43,284 nucleotides of DNA from Hahella ganghwensis DSM 17046 (GCF_000376785.1 NZ_AQXX01000084.1:1-43284), one strand, 5' to 3'. Shown: positions 22,914-31,600, numbered from the stretch's first letter. Translations and numbers: made by a program. Notes: a model not told the origin generated them from the sequence alone.

Positions 22914-23216
22914 TGCCAATAATCCTAATTCAGCCATTCCAAAAAAACGTATACCGGGCAGATCGCTACGGCTTGAGATAAAACGCCGACTTGTAGTGCG
23001 TCAATCAGTGGAGCGCCACCCGGTGGAACGCCACCCGGTGGAACGCCACCCGGTGGAAGCCCGGCGTTTATCAACGTACCATTATTGCTACCGGCAACCT
23101 AAAATAACAATATTGGATAATGATGGCCTTTCAGGGACAGCCAGTCATCGCATGATGAGAAATTGTAGCTATTATTAGAAGATGCTTGCTTTACTCGAAT
23201 AACATCAAGGGTACCG
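22914..23216. other. 303-bp divergent intergenic region
   Basis: This is the shared upstream region of the GST gene (minus) and the molybdopterin-oxidoreductase-like gene (plus). It contains the GC-rich tandem repeat at 23007-23059, bracketed by AAACGCCG (22981-22988) and CGGCGTTT (23062-23069), which are inverted copies. No further gene is supported; a 60-codon frame through the repeat is low-complexity and has no family features. Confidence 0.55.
23007..23059. repeat. 15-bp palindromic tandem repeat, three copies plus a partial one
   Basis: Units GCCACCCGGTGGAAC lie at 23015-23029, 23030-23044 and 23045-23059 (last base changed), preceded by a degenerate half unit. Each unit contains CCACC-C-GGTGG, an inverted repeat, so the array can form three successive small hairpins or offer three identical binding sites. 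Inverted 8-bp arms flank the whole array. Confidence 0.8.
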
Positions 23217-23726
23217 ATGCCTAGAACTATCTACAGCCACATCTGGTTATTATTGCTGCTTTTGGTAACCAGTGTCCCCGTTATATCTGCGCCCCTGGAC
23301 TCCCCGGCGGGCCGTGTCATATTGACCGTAAGCGGCAATATTACCAACACCAATAGTGGTGATGCAGCTGAACTGGACCTGACTATGCTGGATAGTCTTC
23401 CCCAATTCTCGGTAACCACGACCACACCCTGGTATGATGGTCAAAGAAAGTTCACCGGCCCATTGGCGAGAGACCTGATGACATTGCTCGGCGCCAGCGG
23501 CGAGCAGATGAAGGCCATGGCCCTGAACGATTACAGCATTACCATACCAGTGGAAGATTTTGAAAAGTTTAACGTGGTACTGGCAACCAGGATTGACGGC
23601 AAGACCATCAGTGTGCGAGAAAAGGGGCCAATTTTTGTGATTTATCCGTTTGACGACCATACTGAACTGGTTAGCGAAACTTATTATCAACGATGCATCT
23701 GGCAATTAGATCGTCTTGTATTTTAA
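23217..23726 (+). CDS. periplasmic molybdopterin-oxidoreductase-like (SUOX-fold) domain protein
   Basis: 169 residues with a signal peptide ending near VISAPLD. The mature part has the shape of the oxidoreductase molybdopterin-binding domain: TVSGNITNTN, a DLTMLDSLPQ helix, then TTTPWYDGQRKFTGPLARDLMTLLGA, MALNDYSITIPVEDF and GPIFVIYPFD. The molybdenum-ligating cysteine region of true sulfite-oxidase enzymes is missing; the only mature cysteine is near the C-terminus. The protein is therefore more likely a ligand-binding or sensory relative than an enzyme. It is 21 nt upstream of a hybrid kinase gene and probably provides its periplasmic input. ATG start; the ribosome site is weak. Confidence 0.7.
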   Translation: MPRTIYSHIWLLLLLLVTSVPVISAPLDSPAGRVILTVSGNITNTNSGDAAELDLTMLDSLPQFSVTTTTPWYDGQRKFTGPLARDLMTLLGASGEQMKAMALNDYSITIPVEDFEKFNVVLATRIDGKTISVREKGPIFVIYPFDDHTELVSETYYQRCIWQLDRLVF

Positions 23727-23747
23727 TAGATCAACGGAGTGCCAATT

Positions 23748-25535
23748 TTGTCCAGATTAAGGATATTCCTGGGTGCAGTATTTGTTCTGACGTTGATATC
23801 CCTTGGCTTGAGCGTCACCTTTACCATCATGGACCTGCGCGAGAGCACACTGGAAGTCAGAATTGCCAAAGATGATATTGCCTGGCCGGCTCACCAGATT
23901 GAAGTAGAAGCTTTCCAGACTCTCGCCACGGTACTTCGCATCCGGGAAAATCCGGCCATTTTACCCGATCTGGATTTGCGTTACGCGCTCCTACTTAGCC
24001 GAACCGATCTATTCAAACATGGCGAGTTTCTTGACGCCATGTACCAGTTGCCAAAATCCCACCAGTTGCTTCAGGGTATTATTCGCCAGGCAGAGGGACT
24101 GGAACCAGTGATCAAGAGTGCCCTTGAAGGCGATAGCGGAAGCTTGGACACACTTGAAGCCTCACTGGAAAGCTTGCTGGAAAACGCCCACCAACTGACA
24201 CTGCAAATCAATAACGACAAGATTGAACAGATTGTCGTCAATCGAAAGCGTCTGTCGTCAGTCTTTCTGTCCACTGAAATTCTGTTGAGCGTTCTCGCTC
24301 TGTTATCGCTACTTGGATTCGTATTTCTCTATCTGATGATTGAACGCGCCGAAAAGAACCGGGCAGAAGCCGAATTCCACCGTCGCCGGGCAGAAGCGAA
24401 CAGCGAAGCCAAAAGCCGTTTTCTCTCCAACATGAGCCACGAGCTGCGAACCCCATTGAACGCCATTATGGGATTTACCCAGTTAATTCGTATGGAGGGT
24501 GAAAACCTCAGTCGCGAACACCTGGACAATGTGGTGGAAATTTATAATGCCAGTGAACACCTCCTGTCATTGATCAACGATATTCTGGATCTGTCAAAAA
24601 TTGAAAGCGGCCAGTTGGGTATCAGCATGGAACCCTGCTCTGTCATGACCGTTATTGATGAGTGCTTCAAACTGGTTAACCGCCTGGCCTATGAGAAAAA
24701 TATCTCACTGCATGCCCCGGTCACTCGCTTCGACTACCTACTTGAAGCAGACCACACCAGGCTCAAGCAAGTACTGACCAACCTCCTGACCAATGCCATC
24801 AAGTACAACCGCAAAGACGGCTGGGTAAAAGTCGAGCTTCGGCGCAGAGAACGTGACAATCGCCTGCGCATCGAAATCATCGATAACGGTATTGGCATCA
24901 GAAAACATGATCAGAGCAAGGTCTTCCAGCCATTTGAAAGACTGGCAGACGATGTCACTATTGAGGGAACAGGTATTGGACTGGCCCTGTGTCAGCAATT
25001 GGTCATGTTGATGGGTGGGGAAATTGGATTCAAATCCACAGATGGCGAAGGCAGTCGTTTCTGGGTGGACTTCCAGGTCAGGGAGGTTCTGGCACCGGAA
25101 AATAATGACCGTAAAAATCTTGCAATAGAGCCGGCCCCTGATGCCAAAACGCTTCTCTATATCGACGATAACCAGACCAACCTGAAACTGCTGGAACAAT
25201 ACATGTCGTCGTTCCCCGGACTGCGGCTGATAACCGCTGCAGATGCTGACAAAGGCCTGGAGGTGGCAGCTCAGACCCTGCCGGACATTATTTTACTCGA
25301 CCTCAACATGCCCAGAATCACCGGCTATGAGGTGTACCGCCGACTTAAATCCCAACCCTATCTGGCGGATACCCCCATTATCGTCGTCACTGCCAACATC
25401 AACGCCCAGATCGAGGCTGAGTCCCTGGGTATTCAGTTTGACCAGATACTGATGAAACCTCTGGATCTGAAGGAACTGGAGCATGTCCTGGAGTCCGCTC
25501 TGGGAGGGGTCACAGCCGGGCCTGCCTATCTCTAA
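23748..25535 (+). CDS. hybrid sensor histidine kinase with C-terminal receiver domain
   Basis: 595 residues from TTG 23748 (ACGGAG 8 nt upstream; the in-frame GTG at 23739 abuts that site and is less likely). Two membrane helices (about 5-27 and 175-200) enclose a helical periplasmic sensor. A short coiled linker leads to the H-box SNMSHELRTPLNAIMGFTQL with His231, an ATPase domain (NLLTNAIKYN, DNGIGI, GTGIGLALCQQL) and a receiver domain (about 465-585) with Asp near 518 in LLDLNMP and the Lys of MKPLDL. There is no HPt or output domain, so a partner is needed downstream; none adjoins. Paired with the SUOX-like periplasmic protein, it probably senses a redox-related or ligand signal. Confidence 0.9.
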   Translation: MSRLRIFLGAVFVLTLISLGLSVTFTIMDLRESTLEVRIAKDDIAWPAHQIEVEAFQTLATVLRIRENPAILPDLDLRYALLLSRTDLFKHGEFLDAMYQLPKSHQLLQGIIRQAEGLEPVIKSALEGDSGSLDTLEASLESLLENAHQLTLQINNDKIEQIVVNRKRLSSVFLSTEILLSVLALLSLLGFVFLYLMIERAEKNRAEAEFHRRRAEANSEAKSRFLSNMSHELRTPLNAIMGFTQLIRMEGENLSREHLDNVVEIYNASEHLLSLINDILDLSKIESGQLGISMEPCSVMTVIDECFKLVNRLAYEKNISLHAPVTRFDYLLEADHTRLKQVLTNLLTNAIKYNRKDGWVKVELRRRERDNRLRIEIIDNGIGIRKHDQSKVFQPFERLADDVTIEGTGIGLALCQQLVMLMGGEIGFKSTDGEGSRFWVDFQVREVLAPENNDRKNLAIEPAPDAKTLLYIDDNQTNLKLLEQYMSSFPGLRLITAADADKGLEVAAQTLPDIILLDLNMPRITGYEVYRRLKSQPYLADTPIIVVTANINAQIEAESLGIQFDQILMKPLDLKELEHVLESALGGVTAGPAYL

Positions 25536-25612
25536 GTCATTTCGGACATCGACTTGTTGCTACCCTTCAGGAGTGGCAAGATTCCGCGTTTTATATTTTG
25601 CGAGAGAATGCC

Positions 25613-26674
25613 ATGAGCTCATCCCTGACAGTCATCGCCGGACGAAGAGCCTGCGCACTCCTGAAGGAAAACGGTTTCAGACAGGAGCTTTTCAACGGAC
25701 TGGCCGCTGCCTCTGGAGGCCCCAAGTGGTTTATTCTATTTGGATTGGATCGTTATCTGTTCGGCGACTTTTTTCGTGACCGACTAACGCCACTGCATAC
25801 TGTCGGATCCTCCGCCGGAGCCTGGCAAATGTCCTGTTTTGCGCAACAGGATCCTGTGGCCGCAATTACCCGACTGGCAGACTACTACTCTCACGAAACC
25901 TACTCAGATAAACCAACCACCCAGGAAATTACTGATCAGGCCCGCGTCATGGTACAACACATGCTGGGTAGCAAAGGTGCAGAGGAAATTGCCTCAAATT
26001 CACTCATCCAGACACATTTACTGGCCAATCGATGCCGTGGCCTGGTGGCTTCAGAAGCGCCCTGGCTGCAGACTCTTGGCCTTGGTCTGGCAGCTACGGC
26101 GAATGCGATATCCCGGAAATGGCTGGGTACCTTTTTCGAAAGAGCCATTTTCCATGCCGGTGCCCGTAGCCACTACCGATTCGATGACTTTAATACCCGC
26201 TATATCCGGCTAACCCCAGAGAATGTGGAAGATGCACTCATGGCCAGTGGATCGATTCCATTGGTTCTCCAGGGTGTCCAGAACATCAATGGAGCACCGA
26301 CGGGAACCTACCGGGACGGCGGTATTATCGACTATCACTTTGACCTCCCCTTCAGGGATTACGACGGCTTGCTGCTTTATCCGCATTTCTCACAGGAAGT
26401 CACACCGGGATGGTTCGATAAGAAGCTAAGCTATCGGAGAGTGGCTCCAGAAAATTATGACAACGTTGTACTGTTGACACCTTCCACCGAGCTGATAGAT
26501 CGTCTGCCATATCAAAAAATATCCGACCGTAACGATTTTAAAAACCTGGATACCACTACCCGACAAAAATACTGGCAGACCGTGCTCAATGAGAGTCAGC
26601 GAATGGCAGAAGACCTGGATGCCATGATCCACCACGGCAAGGGATTGGAAAATATCAGGCTGATAGCCGAGTAG
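25613..26674 (+). CDS. patatin-like phospholipase
   Basis: 353 residues; the start at ATG 25613 has GAGAG 6 nt upstream. The nucleophile elbow is TVGSSAGAW (GxSxG), preceded by the oxyanion-type glycine segment AAASGGPKWFILFGLDRY. The catalytic Asp is in the YRDGGIIDYH motif (DG(G/A)). These give the Ser-Asp dyad of patatins, which hydrolyse acyl esters of membrane lipids. There is no signal peptide, so it probably acts in the cytosol or at the inner membrane. Two in-frame sequences upstream (TTG 25598) would add five residues. It precedes the haloalkane dehalogenase by 111 nt; joint transcription is possible. Confidence 0.88.
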   Translation: MSSSLTVIAGRRACALLKENGFRQELFNGLAAASGGPKWFILFGLDRYLFGDFFRDRLTPLHTVGSSAGAWQMSCFAQQDPVAAITRLADYYSHETYSDKPTTQEITDQARVMVQHMLGSKGAEEIASNSLIQTHLLANRCRGLVASEAPWLQTLGLGLAATANAISRKWLGTFFERAIFHAGARSHYRFDDFNTRYIRLTPENVEDALMASGSIPLVLQGVQNINGAPTGTYRDGGIIDYHFDLPFRDYDGLLLYPHFSQEVTPGWFDKKLSYRRVAPENYDNVVLLTPSTELIDRLPYQKISDRNDFKNLDTTTRQKYWQTVLNESQRMAEDLDAMIHHGKGLENIRLIAE

Positions 26675-26785
26675 GCCAGAGAATATTCCTGCCTGATGGA
26701 TAGATCAATCTCAGGTGCCCGGCGCGAAAGCCGATTGTATGGGAATGGGCATTACATTACTCTGATTTCAAAGAGGAGCTGCATC

Positions 26786-27691
26786 ATGAATATAATAAGA
26801 ACCCCTGAAGAGCGCTTTGAAAACCTCCCCGACTACCCATTCAGTCCAAATTATCTGGATCTGGAAAACCTGCGTATGCACTATGTTGATGAGGGTCCGC
26901 GTGATTCCGAGTACACCGTTCTGATGCTGCATGGCGAACCTTCCTGGTCGTACTTATACCGTCACATGATTCCTGTCTGTACTGCCGCCGGGCATCGAGT
27001 TGTTGCACCGGATCTGATCGGTTTTGGAAAATCTGATAAACCCACCCGCTTGGAAGACTACAGCTATGCCGGTCATGTTGAGTGGCTAAGACAATTTGTC
27101 GACAGGCTGGATCTGCAGAGGATTTGTCTGGTTTGCCAGGACTGGGGATCTCTTCTAGGTCTACGGCTGGCTACCCTGATGCCGAACCGTTTTGATGCCA
27201 TTGTCGTCGGCAACGGATTTCTGCCGACAGGAGAACAGAAAGTACCATTTGTGTTCAAGGCATGGCGGGCATTTGCGGTCTACAGCCCCTGGTTTCCAAT
27301 CTCGAGAATTGTCAACGCAGGATGTTTTAAAAATCTCAGCGACGAGGAACGCCGGGCCTACGACGCGCCCTTTCCCGGCTCCAACTACAAAGCCGGCACA
27401 AGAGCATTCCCACGCTTAGTGCCGACAGAACCGGATGCACTGGGAGCAGAAGAAAATCGTCGTGCCTGGCGAATACTTCAACAGTGGAAAAAGCCTTTTC
27501 TAACCACTTTCAGTAACGGTGATCCGATCATGCGCGGTGGTGACCGATATTTCCAGGAACGGATTCCGGGGGCAAAGGGACAACCTCACGTCACCTTGAA
27601 GGGCGGGCATTTTCTTCAGGAAGATTCGGGGCCACAATTTGCCGCGGAAGTTAATCGTTTATTGGAGAGAATGGGTGAGAGTTCAGCCTGA
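26786..27691 (+). CDS. haloalkane dehalogenase (HLD-I type)
   Basis: 301 residues. The start at ATG 26786 has AGAGGAG upstream; the open frame extends further up but without family similarity. The alpha/beta-hydrolase fold shows the oxyanion loop HGEPSWSYLY (49-58), nucleophile Asp119 followed by Trp120 in VCQDWGS, and the catalytic base His275 in GGHFLQEDSG. Asp-Trp rather than Ser at the nucleophile elbow separates haloalkane dehalogenases from esterases, and the N-terminal RTPEERFENLPDYPF block is typical of the DhlA-like subfamily. The reaction is hydrolytic release of halide from haloalkanes; the natural substrate in marine bacteria is often unknown. A long inverted repeat follows. Confidence 0.9.
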   Translation: MNIIRTPEERFENLPDYPFSPNYLDLENLRMHYVDEGPRDSEYTVLMLHGEPSWSYLYRHMIPVCTAAGHRVVAPDLIGFGKSDKPTRLEDYSYAGHVEWLRQFVDRLDLQRICLVCQDWGSLLGLRLATLMPNRFDAIVVGNGFLPTGEQKVPFVFKAWRAFAVYSPWFPISRIVNAGCFKNLSDEERRAYDAPFPGSNYKAGTRAFPRLVPTEPDALGAEENRRAWRILQQWKKPFLTTFSNGDPIMRGGDRYFQERIPGAKGQPHVTLKGGHFLQEDSGPQFAAEVNRLLERMGESSA

Positions 27692-27697
27692 TATACA

Positions 27698-27751
27698 CTA
27701 GCGGACCGTTCTATTCAAACTGGATCCAGCCTGAAAAGAACGGTCCGCTAG
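27698..27751. terminator. 15-bp inverted repeat between the dehalogenase and nrtD (convergent)
   Basis: CTAGCGGACCGTTCT (27698-27712) and AGAACGGTCCGCTAG (27737-27751) are perfect inverted copies with a 24-nt loop, located 6 nt after the dehalogenase stop and 18 nt from the end of nrtD. There is no T-tract, so it is either an imperfect bidirectional terminator or a protein-binding or mobile-element-derived repeat. Confidence 0.5.
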
Positions 27752-27769
27752 ATATTCAATGGAACAAAG

Positions 27770-28639
27770 TCATGCAGCCTTGCGATCAGCCCCTGCTCCC
27801 TTTTTCTCTTCTGTTTTCGCAGCTTGTTTTACTTCAGAGTTGCTCTGCACATCCGTCTTGCTATGACGTTCGTGCAGGAAGCGAAGCACTTCCGCACGCA
27901 GATGGTTGTAATGGACATCATCAGCCAGTTCGAGTCGATATCGCGGGCGCGGTAAATCAACATCAAGCACTTCACCAATGGTGGCGGCAGGCCCATTCGT
28001 CATCATGACGATTCTATCTGACAGCAAGACCGCCTCATCCACATCATGGGTAATCATAATGACGGTGTTTTTCAGATCTCTCTGAATTTCCATCAGTGAG
28101 TCCTGCAGATGAGACCGGGTTAGCGCATCCAGGGCACCGAAGGGTTCGTCCATCAGCAGTACCGTCGGCTCCATTGCCAACGCACGGGCGATCCCCACCC
28201 TTTGCTTCATGCCCCCGGAGATTTCACTGGGCTTTTTATACATGGCATGCTCCATATGCACCAGACGCAGATTGTGCTCAATCCACTCCCGCATCTCTTT
28301 CCTGGATTTGCGCCCCTTGAATACCTGTTTGACAGCCAGCTCAACATTTTCATACGCCGTCAGCCAGGGTAAAAGTGAATGATTCTGAAACACCACGGCA
28401 CGCTCAGGTCCCGGCTCATTCACCTCTTTCCCTTCCAGCACAACGCCGCCCTCTGTGGATTGAAGCAACCCTGCCACAATATTGAGCACAGTGGACTTTC
28501 CGCACCCGGAATGACCAATTAGAGACACAAACTCTCCCCTTCTGATCTTCAGGTTGACGTTATCCAAGGCTTTGAACTTACCTTTTGGGCTATCAAACTC
28601 AATGCTGATATGATCAATAATCAGATGTTCAGCGGACAT
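27770..28639 (-). CDS. nrtD: nitrate ABC transporter, ATP-binding subunit
   Basis: 289 residues from the ATG at 28639 (AAAGGAGG 8 nt upstream; the in-frame TTG at 28660 lies before that site). It has all ABC ATPase motifs: Walker A GHSGCGKST, Q-loop VFQNHSLLPW, signature ISGGMKQR, Walker B VLLMDEPFGALD and the H-loop MITHDVDEA. It lacks the C-terminal solute-binding fusion that distinguishes NrtC, so NrtD-like is the better name; CynD and sulfonate/taurine transporters are relatives. The C-terminal 30 residues are Lys/Glu/Ala-rich. It is the third gene after nrtA and nrtB and energises that importer. Confidence 0.88.
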   Translation of the reverse strand: MSAEHLIIDHISIEFDSPKGKFKALDNVNLKIRRGEFVSLIGHSGCGKSTVLNIVAGLLQSTEGGVVLEGKEVNEPGPERAVVFQNHSLLPWLTAYENVELAVKQVFKGRKSRKEMREWIEHNLRLVHMEHAMYKKPSEISGGMKQRVGIARALAMEPTVLLMDEPFGALDALTRSHLQDSLMEIQRDLKNTVIMITHDVDEAVLLSDRIVMMTNGPAATIGEVLDVDLPRPRYRLELADDVHYNHLRAEVLRFLHERHSKTDVQSNSEVKQAAKTEEKKGAGADRKAA

Positions 28640-28798
28640 CGACTGTCCTCCTTTCTTCAATTTGTTGAATTCGTGATTACCGGCAAAAACATCACTTCTG
28701 CCTGGACTTCGTTATGCTTAGATCTAGCAACGGTGCCCGTTAAAAGACAGCAACATTCCTGCCGGCATGACATCTGCCAGAGCCTTATCACGGATGCA

Positions 28799-29815
28799 TT
28801 AACGAACAACAGATGATTTATCCCAGGACACGGCCTTTTGAACAGACAGCATGATTCGGTCCAGGATGAATCCGATAAACCCTATAGTCAGCACTGCCAC
28901 CATAATACGGCCCAGAGAGTTTGAGCTGCCGTTCTGAAACTCATCCCAGACGAATTTCCCCAGCCCCGGATTCTGTGCAAGCATTTCTGCCGCAATCAAA
29001 ACCATCCATCCCACTCCCAGAGACAACCTCATACCGGTAAATATCATCGGCACAGCAAAGGGCAGCACCACTTTTCTGACTTTGGTAAACCATGGAAGCC
29101 GCAAGACCTGACTGACATTGATCAGATCTTTGTCCAATCCGGATACCCCGACAATCGTATTGACCAGGGTCGGCCACATACAACAGAGGGTGACCGTGAT
29201 GGCCGAGTTGACGAAAGACTTTTCAAACAAGGGGTCATCCGACACGTAAACCGCACTGACAACCATGGTCACAATCGGAAGCCAGGCCAAGGGAGACACA
29301 GGCTTGAATATCTGTATCAGTGGATTGATCGCGGTATACATGGTGGGGCTGAGTCCACACAGTATTCCGATAGGCACTGCGATCGCCACAGCCAGTACAA
29401 AGCCTGCAAATACCGTATAAAGGCTGGTAAATATCTGGTCGATATAAGTGGGTCGGCCATGGTAATCACGCCACTTGGTTTCTGCATCGGGATTCTTCGC
29501 CAGCTTTTTGGCATTACGCTCTTCCTGACGCAGATAAAATGCATCTGCCTTTTCTCTTTCCGCGACATGTTCATCCCAAAGCCCCTGCGCCTGATGCCAT
29601 ACCTGAGACGGGCCAGGAACTGTTCCCAATGAAGTTTCCACCCGGGAAGCCGATGCATCCCAGATCCAGAGAAACACAACAAACGCCAGAACGGGCACGC
29701 CGATGCCCCTGATGATTGCGTTTAACTGCTCTTTGGGATTTTCGCCTTTGAACAGACGCATCCATGGGGCAATCCATTCAATGTTTTTCAAACTCTGAGC
29801 GACACGTGCCATCAT
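28799..29815 (-). CDS. nrtB: nitrate ABC transporter, permease subunit
   Basis: 338 residues from the ATG at 29815, set by AGGAGG 7 nt upstream; the open frame continues to 29875 without family similarity. One helix (about 30-50) is followed by a hydrophilic insert of about 85 residues rich in Glu/Lys, often seen in proteobacterial NrtB. Then come about five helices with a binding-protein-dependent transport (EAA-like) loop near SQVLRLPWFTKVRKVVLPFAV. The closing block GWMVLIAAEML is typical of nitrate/sulfonate permeases. It works with NrtA and NrtD. The gap to nrtD is 159 nt with no gene. Confidence 0.88.
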   Translation of the reverse strand: MMARVAQSLKNIEWIAPWMRLFKGENPKEQLNAIIRGIGVPVLAFVVFLWIWDASASRVETSLGTVPGPSQVWHQAQGLWDEHVAEREKADAFYLRQEERNAKKLAKNPDAETKWRDYHGRPTYIDQIFTSLYTVFAGFVLAVAIAVPIGILCGLSPTMYTAINPLIQIFKPVSPLAWLPIVTMVVSAVYVSDDPLFEKSFVNSAITVTLCCMWPTLVNTIVGVSGLDKDLINVSQVLRLPWFTKVRKVVLPFAVPMIFTGMRLSLGVGWMVLIAAEMLAQNPGLGKFVWDEFQNGSSNSLGRIMVAVLTIGFIGFILDRIMLSVQKAVSWDKSSVVR

Positions 29816-29878
29816 GTACTTGCCTCCTGAGTCTGCCCCGAATGCCGATGGATTCAGGGCAGAATCTAACGTCAATAG

Positions 29879-31243
29879 TTACTTCACAACCTCATCGCCC
29901 TTCAGACCGATACTGAACTGGCTGAGGTACTCATTAGGCTTGCGACCGTCGAAGGTGACACCATCAATAAATTCTGACTGCGGAGCCCGGAAACCGTCTT
30001 CTGACGCAAATTCAGGAAAGTCCTTTTTGCTCAGTTTGCCTTCGGCAATCAACTCTTCCGCTGCCTGACGGTAGATATCAGGGCGATAGACTTTCTTCGC
30101 GACATCCATGTACCAGGTGTCATCTTTGGGTTCGGCAATCTGGCCCCAACGACGCATCTGGGTCAGATACCAGACCGCATCAGAGTAAAAGGGATAAGTG
30201 GCGAAGTAGCGGAAGAAAACATTGAAGTCAGGTACTTCCCGCTTGTCACCCTTTTCATATTCGAAAGTGCCGGTCATGGAGTTGGCGATGACCTCATAGT
30301 CAGCCCCGACATAATTGGATTGTGACAGGATTTTGACCGCCTCAGGGCGGTTGGCATTGTTATCGGCATCCAGCCACTGAGCTGCCCGGATCATGGCTTT
30401 GACAACAGCGATGTGGGTCTGGGGATATTTGTCGGCCCATTCTTTTGAAACCCCAAATACTTTTTCCGGATTGTTTTTCCAGATTTCATAGTCTGTGATG
30501 ACCGGGACACCGATGCCTTTGAAAACTGCCTGTTGGTTCCAGGGCTCCCCTACGCAATAACCATAAATCGTACCGGCCTCCAAAGTGGCGGGCATTTGTG
30601 GTGGTGGTGTGACTGACAGGAAAGCATCCGCATCGATCTGACCGGAAATATCTCCCTTGTGCGGAGCATAATAGCCTGGATGGATGCCTCCGGCGGCCAG
30701 CCAGTAACGTAGTTCGTAGTTGTGAGTAGAGACCGGAAACACCATCCCCATTTTGAAGGGCTTGCCTTCGGCTTTGTATTGTTCAACCACAGGCCTTAAA
30801 TAATCGGCCTTGATAGGATGAACAGGTTTACCGTCCTGCATCGGAATATGTGCTTTCATTGCCTCCCAAACATCATTGGAGACAGTGATGCCATTCCCGT
30901 TAAGATCCATGCTGAAGGCTGTGATAATGTGTGCCTGTGTGCCAAAGCCTATCGTGGCCCCTAAAGGCTGCCCTGCCAGCATGTGAGCTCCATCCAACTC
31001 TCCCGTGATGACCCGGTCCAGCAATACCTTCCAGTTGGCCTGGGCTTCCAGCTGCACATAAAGCCCCTCATCTTCAAAAAACCCCTTCTCATAGGCAATC
31101 GCCAGCGGGGCCATATCCGTCAGTTTGATAAAGCCAAACTTCAGATCTTCCTTTTCCGGTTCAACAGCCTGAGTACTTCCAGCAACGCATAAGGACAGGG
31201 CAATTCCCTTCACCAGTTGCTTTAAAGAGGTGGTCAGTTTCAT
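29879..31243 (-). CDS. nrtA: nitrate ABC transporter, substrate-binding protein
   Basis: 454 residues with a Sec signal peptide (cleaved near STQAVEP). The mature domain shows [89 protein letters not shown] and [12 protein letters not shown], all matching NrtA and its relatives CmpA/NasF. It captures nitrate (possibly nitrite) in the periplasm for NrtBD. The first gene of its operon, it is preceded by a sigma-54-type promoter and an NtrC-type site, consistent with nitrogen-limitation control. No nitrate or nitrite reductase gene is in the window. Confidence 0.92.
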   Translation of the reverse strand: MKLTTSLKQLVKGIALSLCVAGSTQAVEPEKEDLKFGFIKLTDMAPLAIAYEKGFFEDEGLYVQLEAQANWKVLLDRVITGELDGAHMLAGQPLGATIGFGTQAHIITAFSMDLNGNGITVSNDVWEAMKAHIPMQDGKPVHPIKADYLRPVVEQYKAEGKPFKMGMVFPVSTHNYELRYWLAAGGIHPGYYAPHKGDISGQIDADAFLSVTPPPQMPATLEAGTIYGYCVGEPWNQQAVFKGIGVPVITDYEIWKNNPEKVFGVSKEWADKYPQTHIAVVKAMIRAAQWLDADNNANRPEAVKILSQSNYVGADYEVIANSMTGTFEYEKGDKREVPDFNVFFRYFATYPFYSDAVWYLTQMRRWGQIAEPKDDTWYMDVAKKVYRPDIYRQAAEELIAEGKLSKKDFPEFASEDGFRAPQSEFIDGVTFDGRKPNEYLSQFSIGLKGDEVVK

Positions 31244-31278
31244 GGTCTACTCCGTCTTCTCGTTTTGACGGGTTAAAA

Positions 31279-31293
31279 CCAAGTTCTGTGCCA
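31279..31293 (-). promoter_or_regulatory. sigma-54 promoter of nrtABD
   Basis: On the minus strand, TGGCAC-AGAAC-TTGG has the exact -24/-12 spacing of TGGCAC-N5-TTGC with one mismatch (final C to G). The -12 element ends 36 nt before the nrtA start codon, leaving room for a short leader. Confidence 0.65.
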
Positions 31294-31348
31294 GAGAATT
31301 TAAAAGATGATAATTTTCATCAGGTTAACCATCACATCCATATCGACA

Positions 31349-31363
31349 TCACCATTATGGTGC
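31349..31363. promoter_or_regulatory. NtrC-type enhancer site upstream of nrtA
   Basis: TCACCATTATGGTGC is a dyad (CACCAT-T-ATGGTG) close to the NtrC consensus GCAC(C/T)-N4-TGGTGC, about 55 bp upstream of the -24 element. Position and symmetry fit an activator site working with the sigma-54 promoter. Confidence 0.6.
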
Positions 31364-31532
31364 GATGCATTTTTTCAAAAAGCACCGTAAAAAATCACAT
31401 TTACGCACCACCAGATTTAGCCGCGCACTAATTTGGAATAGTTTGTCTGGAATTCTGCTGTCTTCTGAATCTGATGATTTCTCAAGCTGTCAGACTGACC
31501 TTTTTCTGCATAATCAGCGTAAAACATTTTTC

Positions 31533-31564
31533 TTGACCTATGTCTTACTCACAGGTTTTAAACT
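31533..31564 (+). promoter_or_regulatory. CueR-type promoter/operator of the copper operon
   Basis: -35 TTGACC (31533-31538) and -10 TAAACT (31559-31564) are separated by 20 bp, the over-long spacer typical of MerR-family promoters. A 21-bp dyad at 31536-31556 has arms ACCTATG and CACAGGT, the same ACCT...AGGT layout as the E. coli copA operator. It drives cueR first, so the regulator probably controls its own operon. Confidence 0.8.
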
Positions 31565-31600
31565 GCGGTTCAATAGAGTCATTAACGTCAGGACTAAACC

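Larger units (their letters stand above)
31244..31600. other. 357-bp divergent control region between nrtA and cueR
   Basis: No gene is supported here. It holds the nrtA sigma-54 promoter (31279-31293), an NtrC-like site (31349-31363) and an AT-rich hairpin (TTTTTTCAAAAA, about 31371-31382) on the nrtA side. The CueR-type promoter (31533-31564) is on the copper side. Confidence 0.7.

Noticed and set aside
23007-23059. CRISPR array
   Set aside because: Units are 15 bp and directly abutting with no spacers, and no cas genes are present.
22996-23178. 60-codon frame through the GC-rich repeat
   Set aside because: Its VERHPVERHP pattern is simply the tandem repeat translated; there is no Shine-Dalgarno and no similarity beyond the repeat.
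26696-26785. Longer N-terminus for the haloalkane dehalogenase
   Set aside because: The strong AGAGGAG site precedes the ATG at 26786, and the upstream codons show no family similarity.
27770-31243. Sulfonate or taurine transporter instead of nitrate
   Set aside because: The binding protein matches NrtA blocks over its whole length at 454 residues, longer than SsuA/TauA, and the promoter has nitrogen-control elements.
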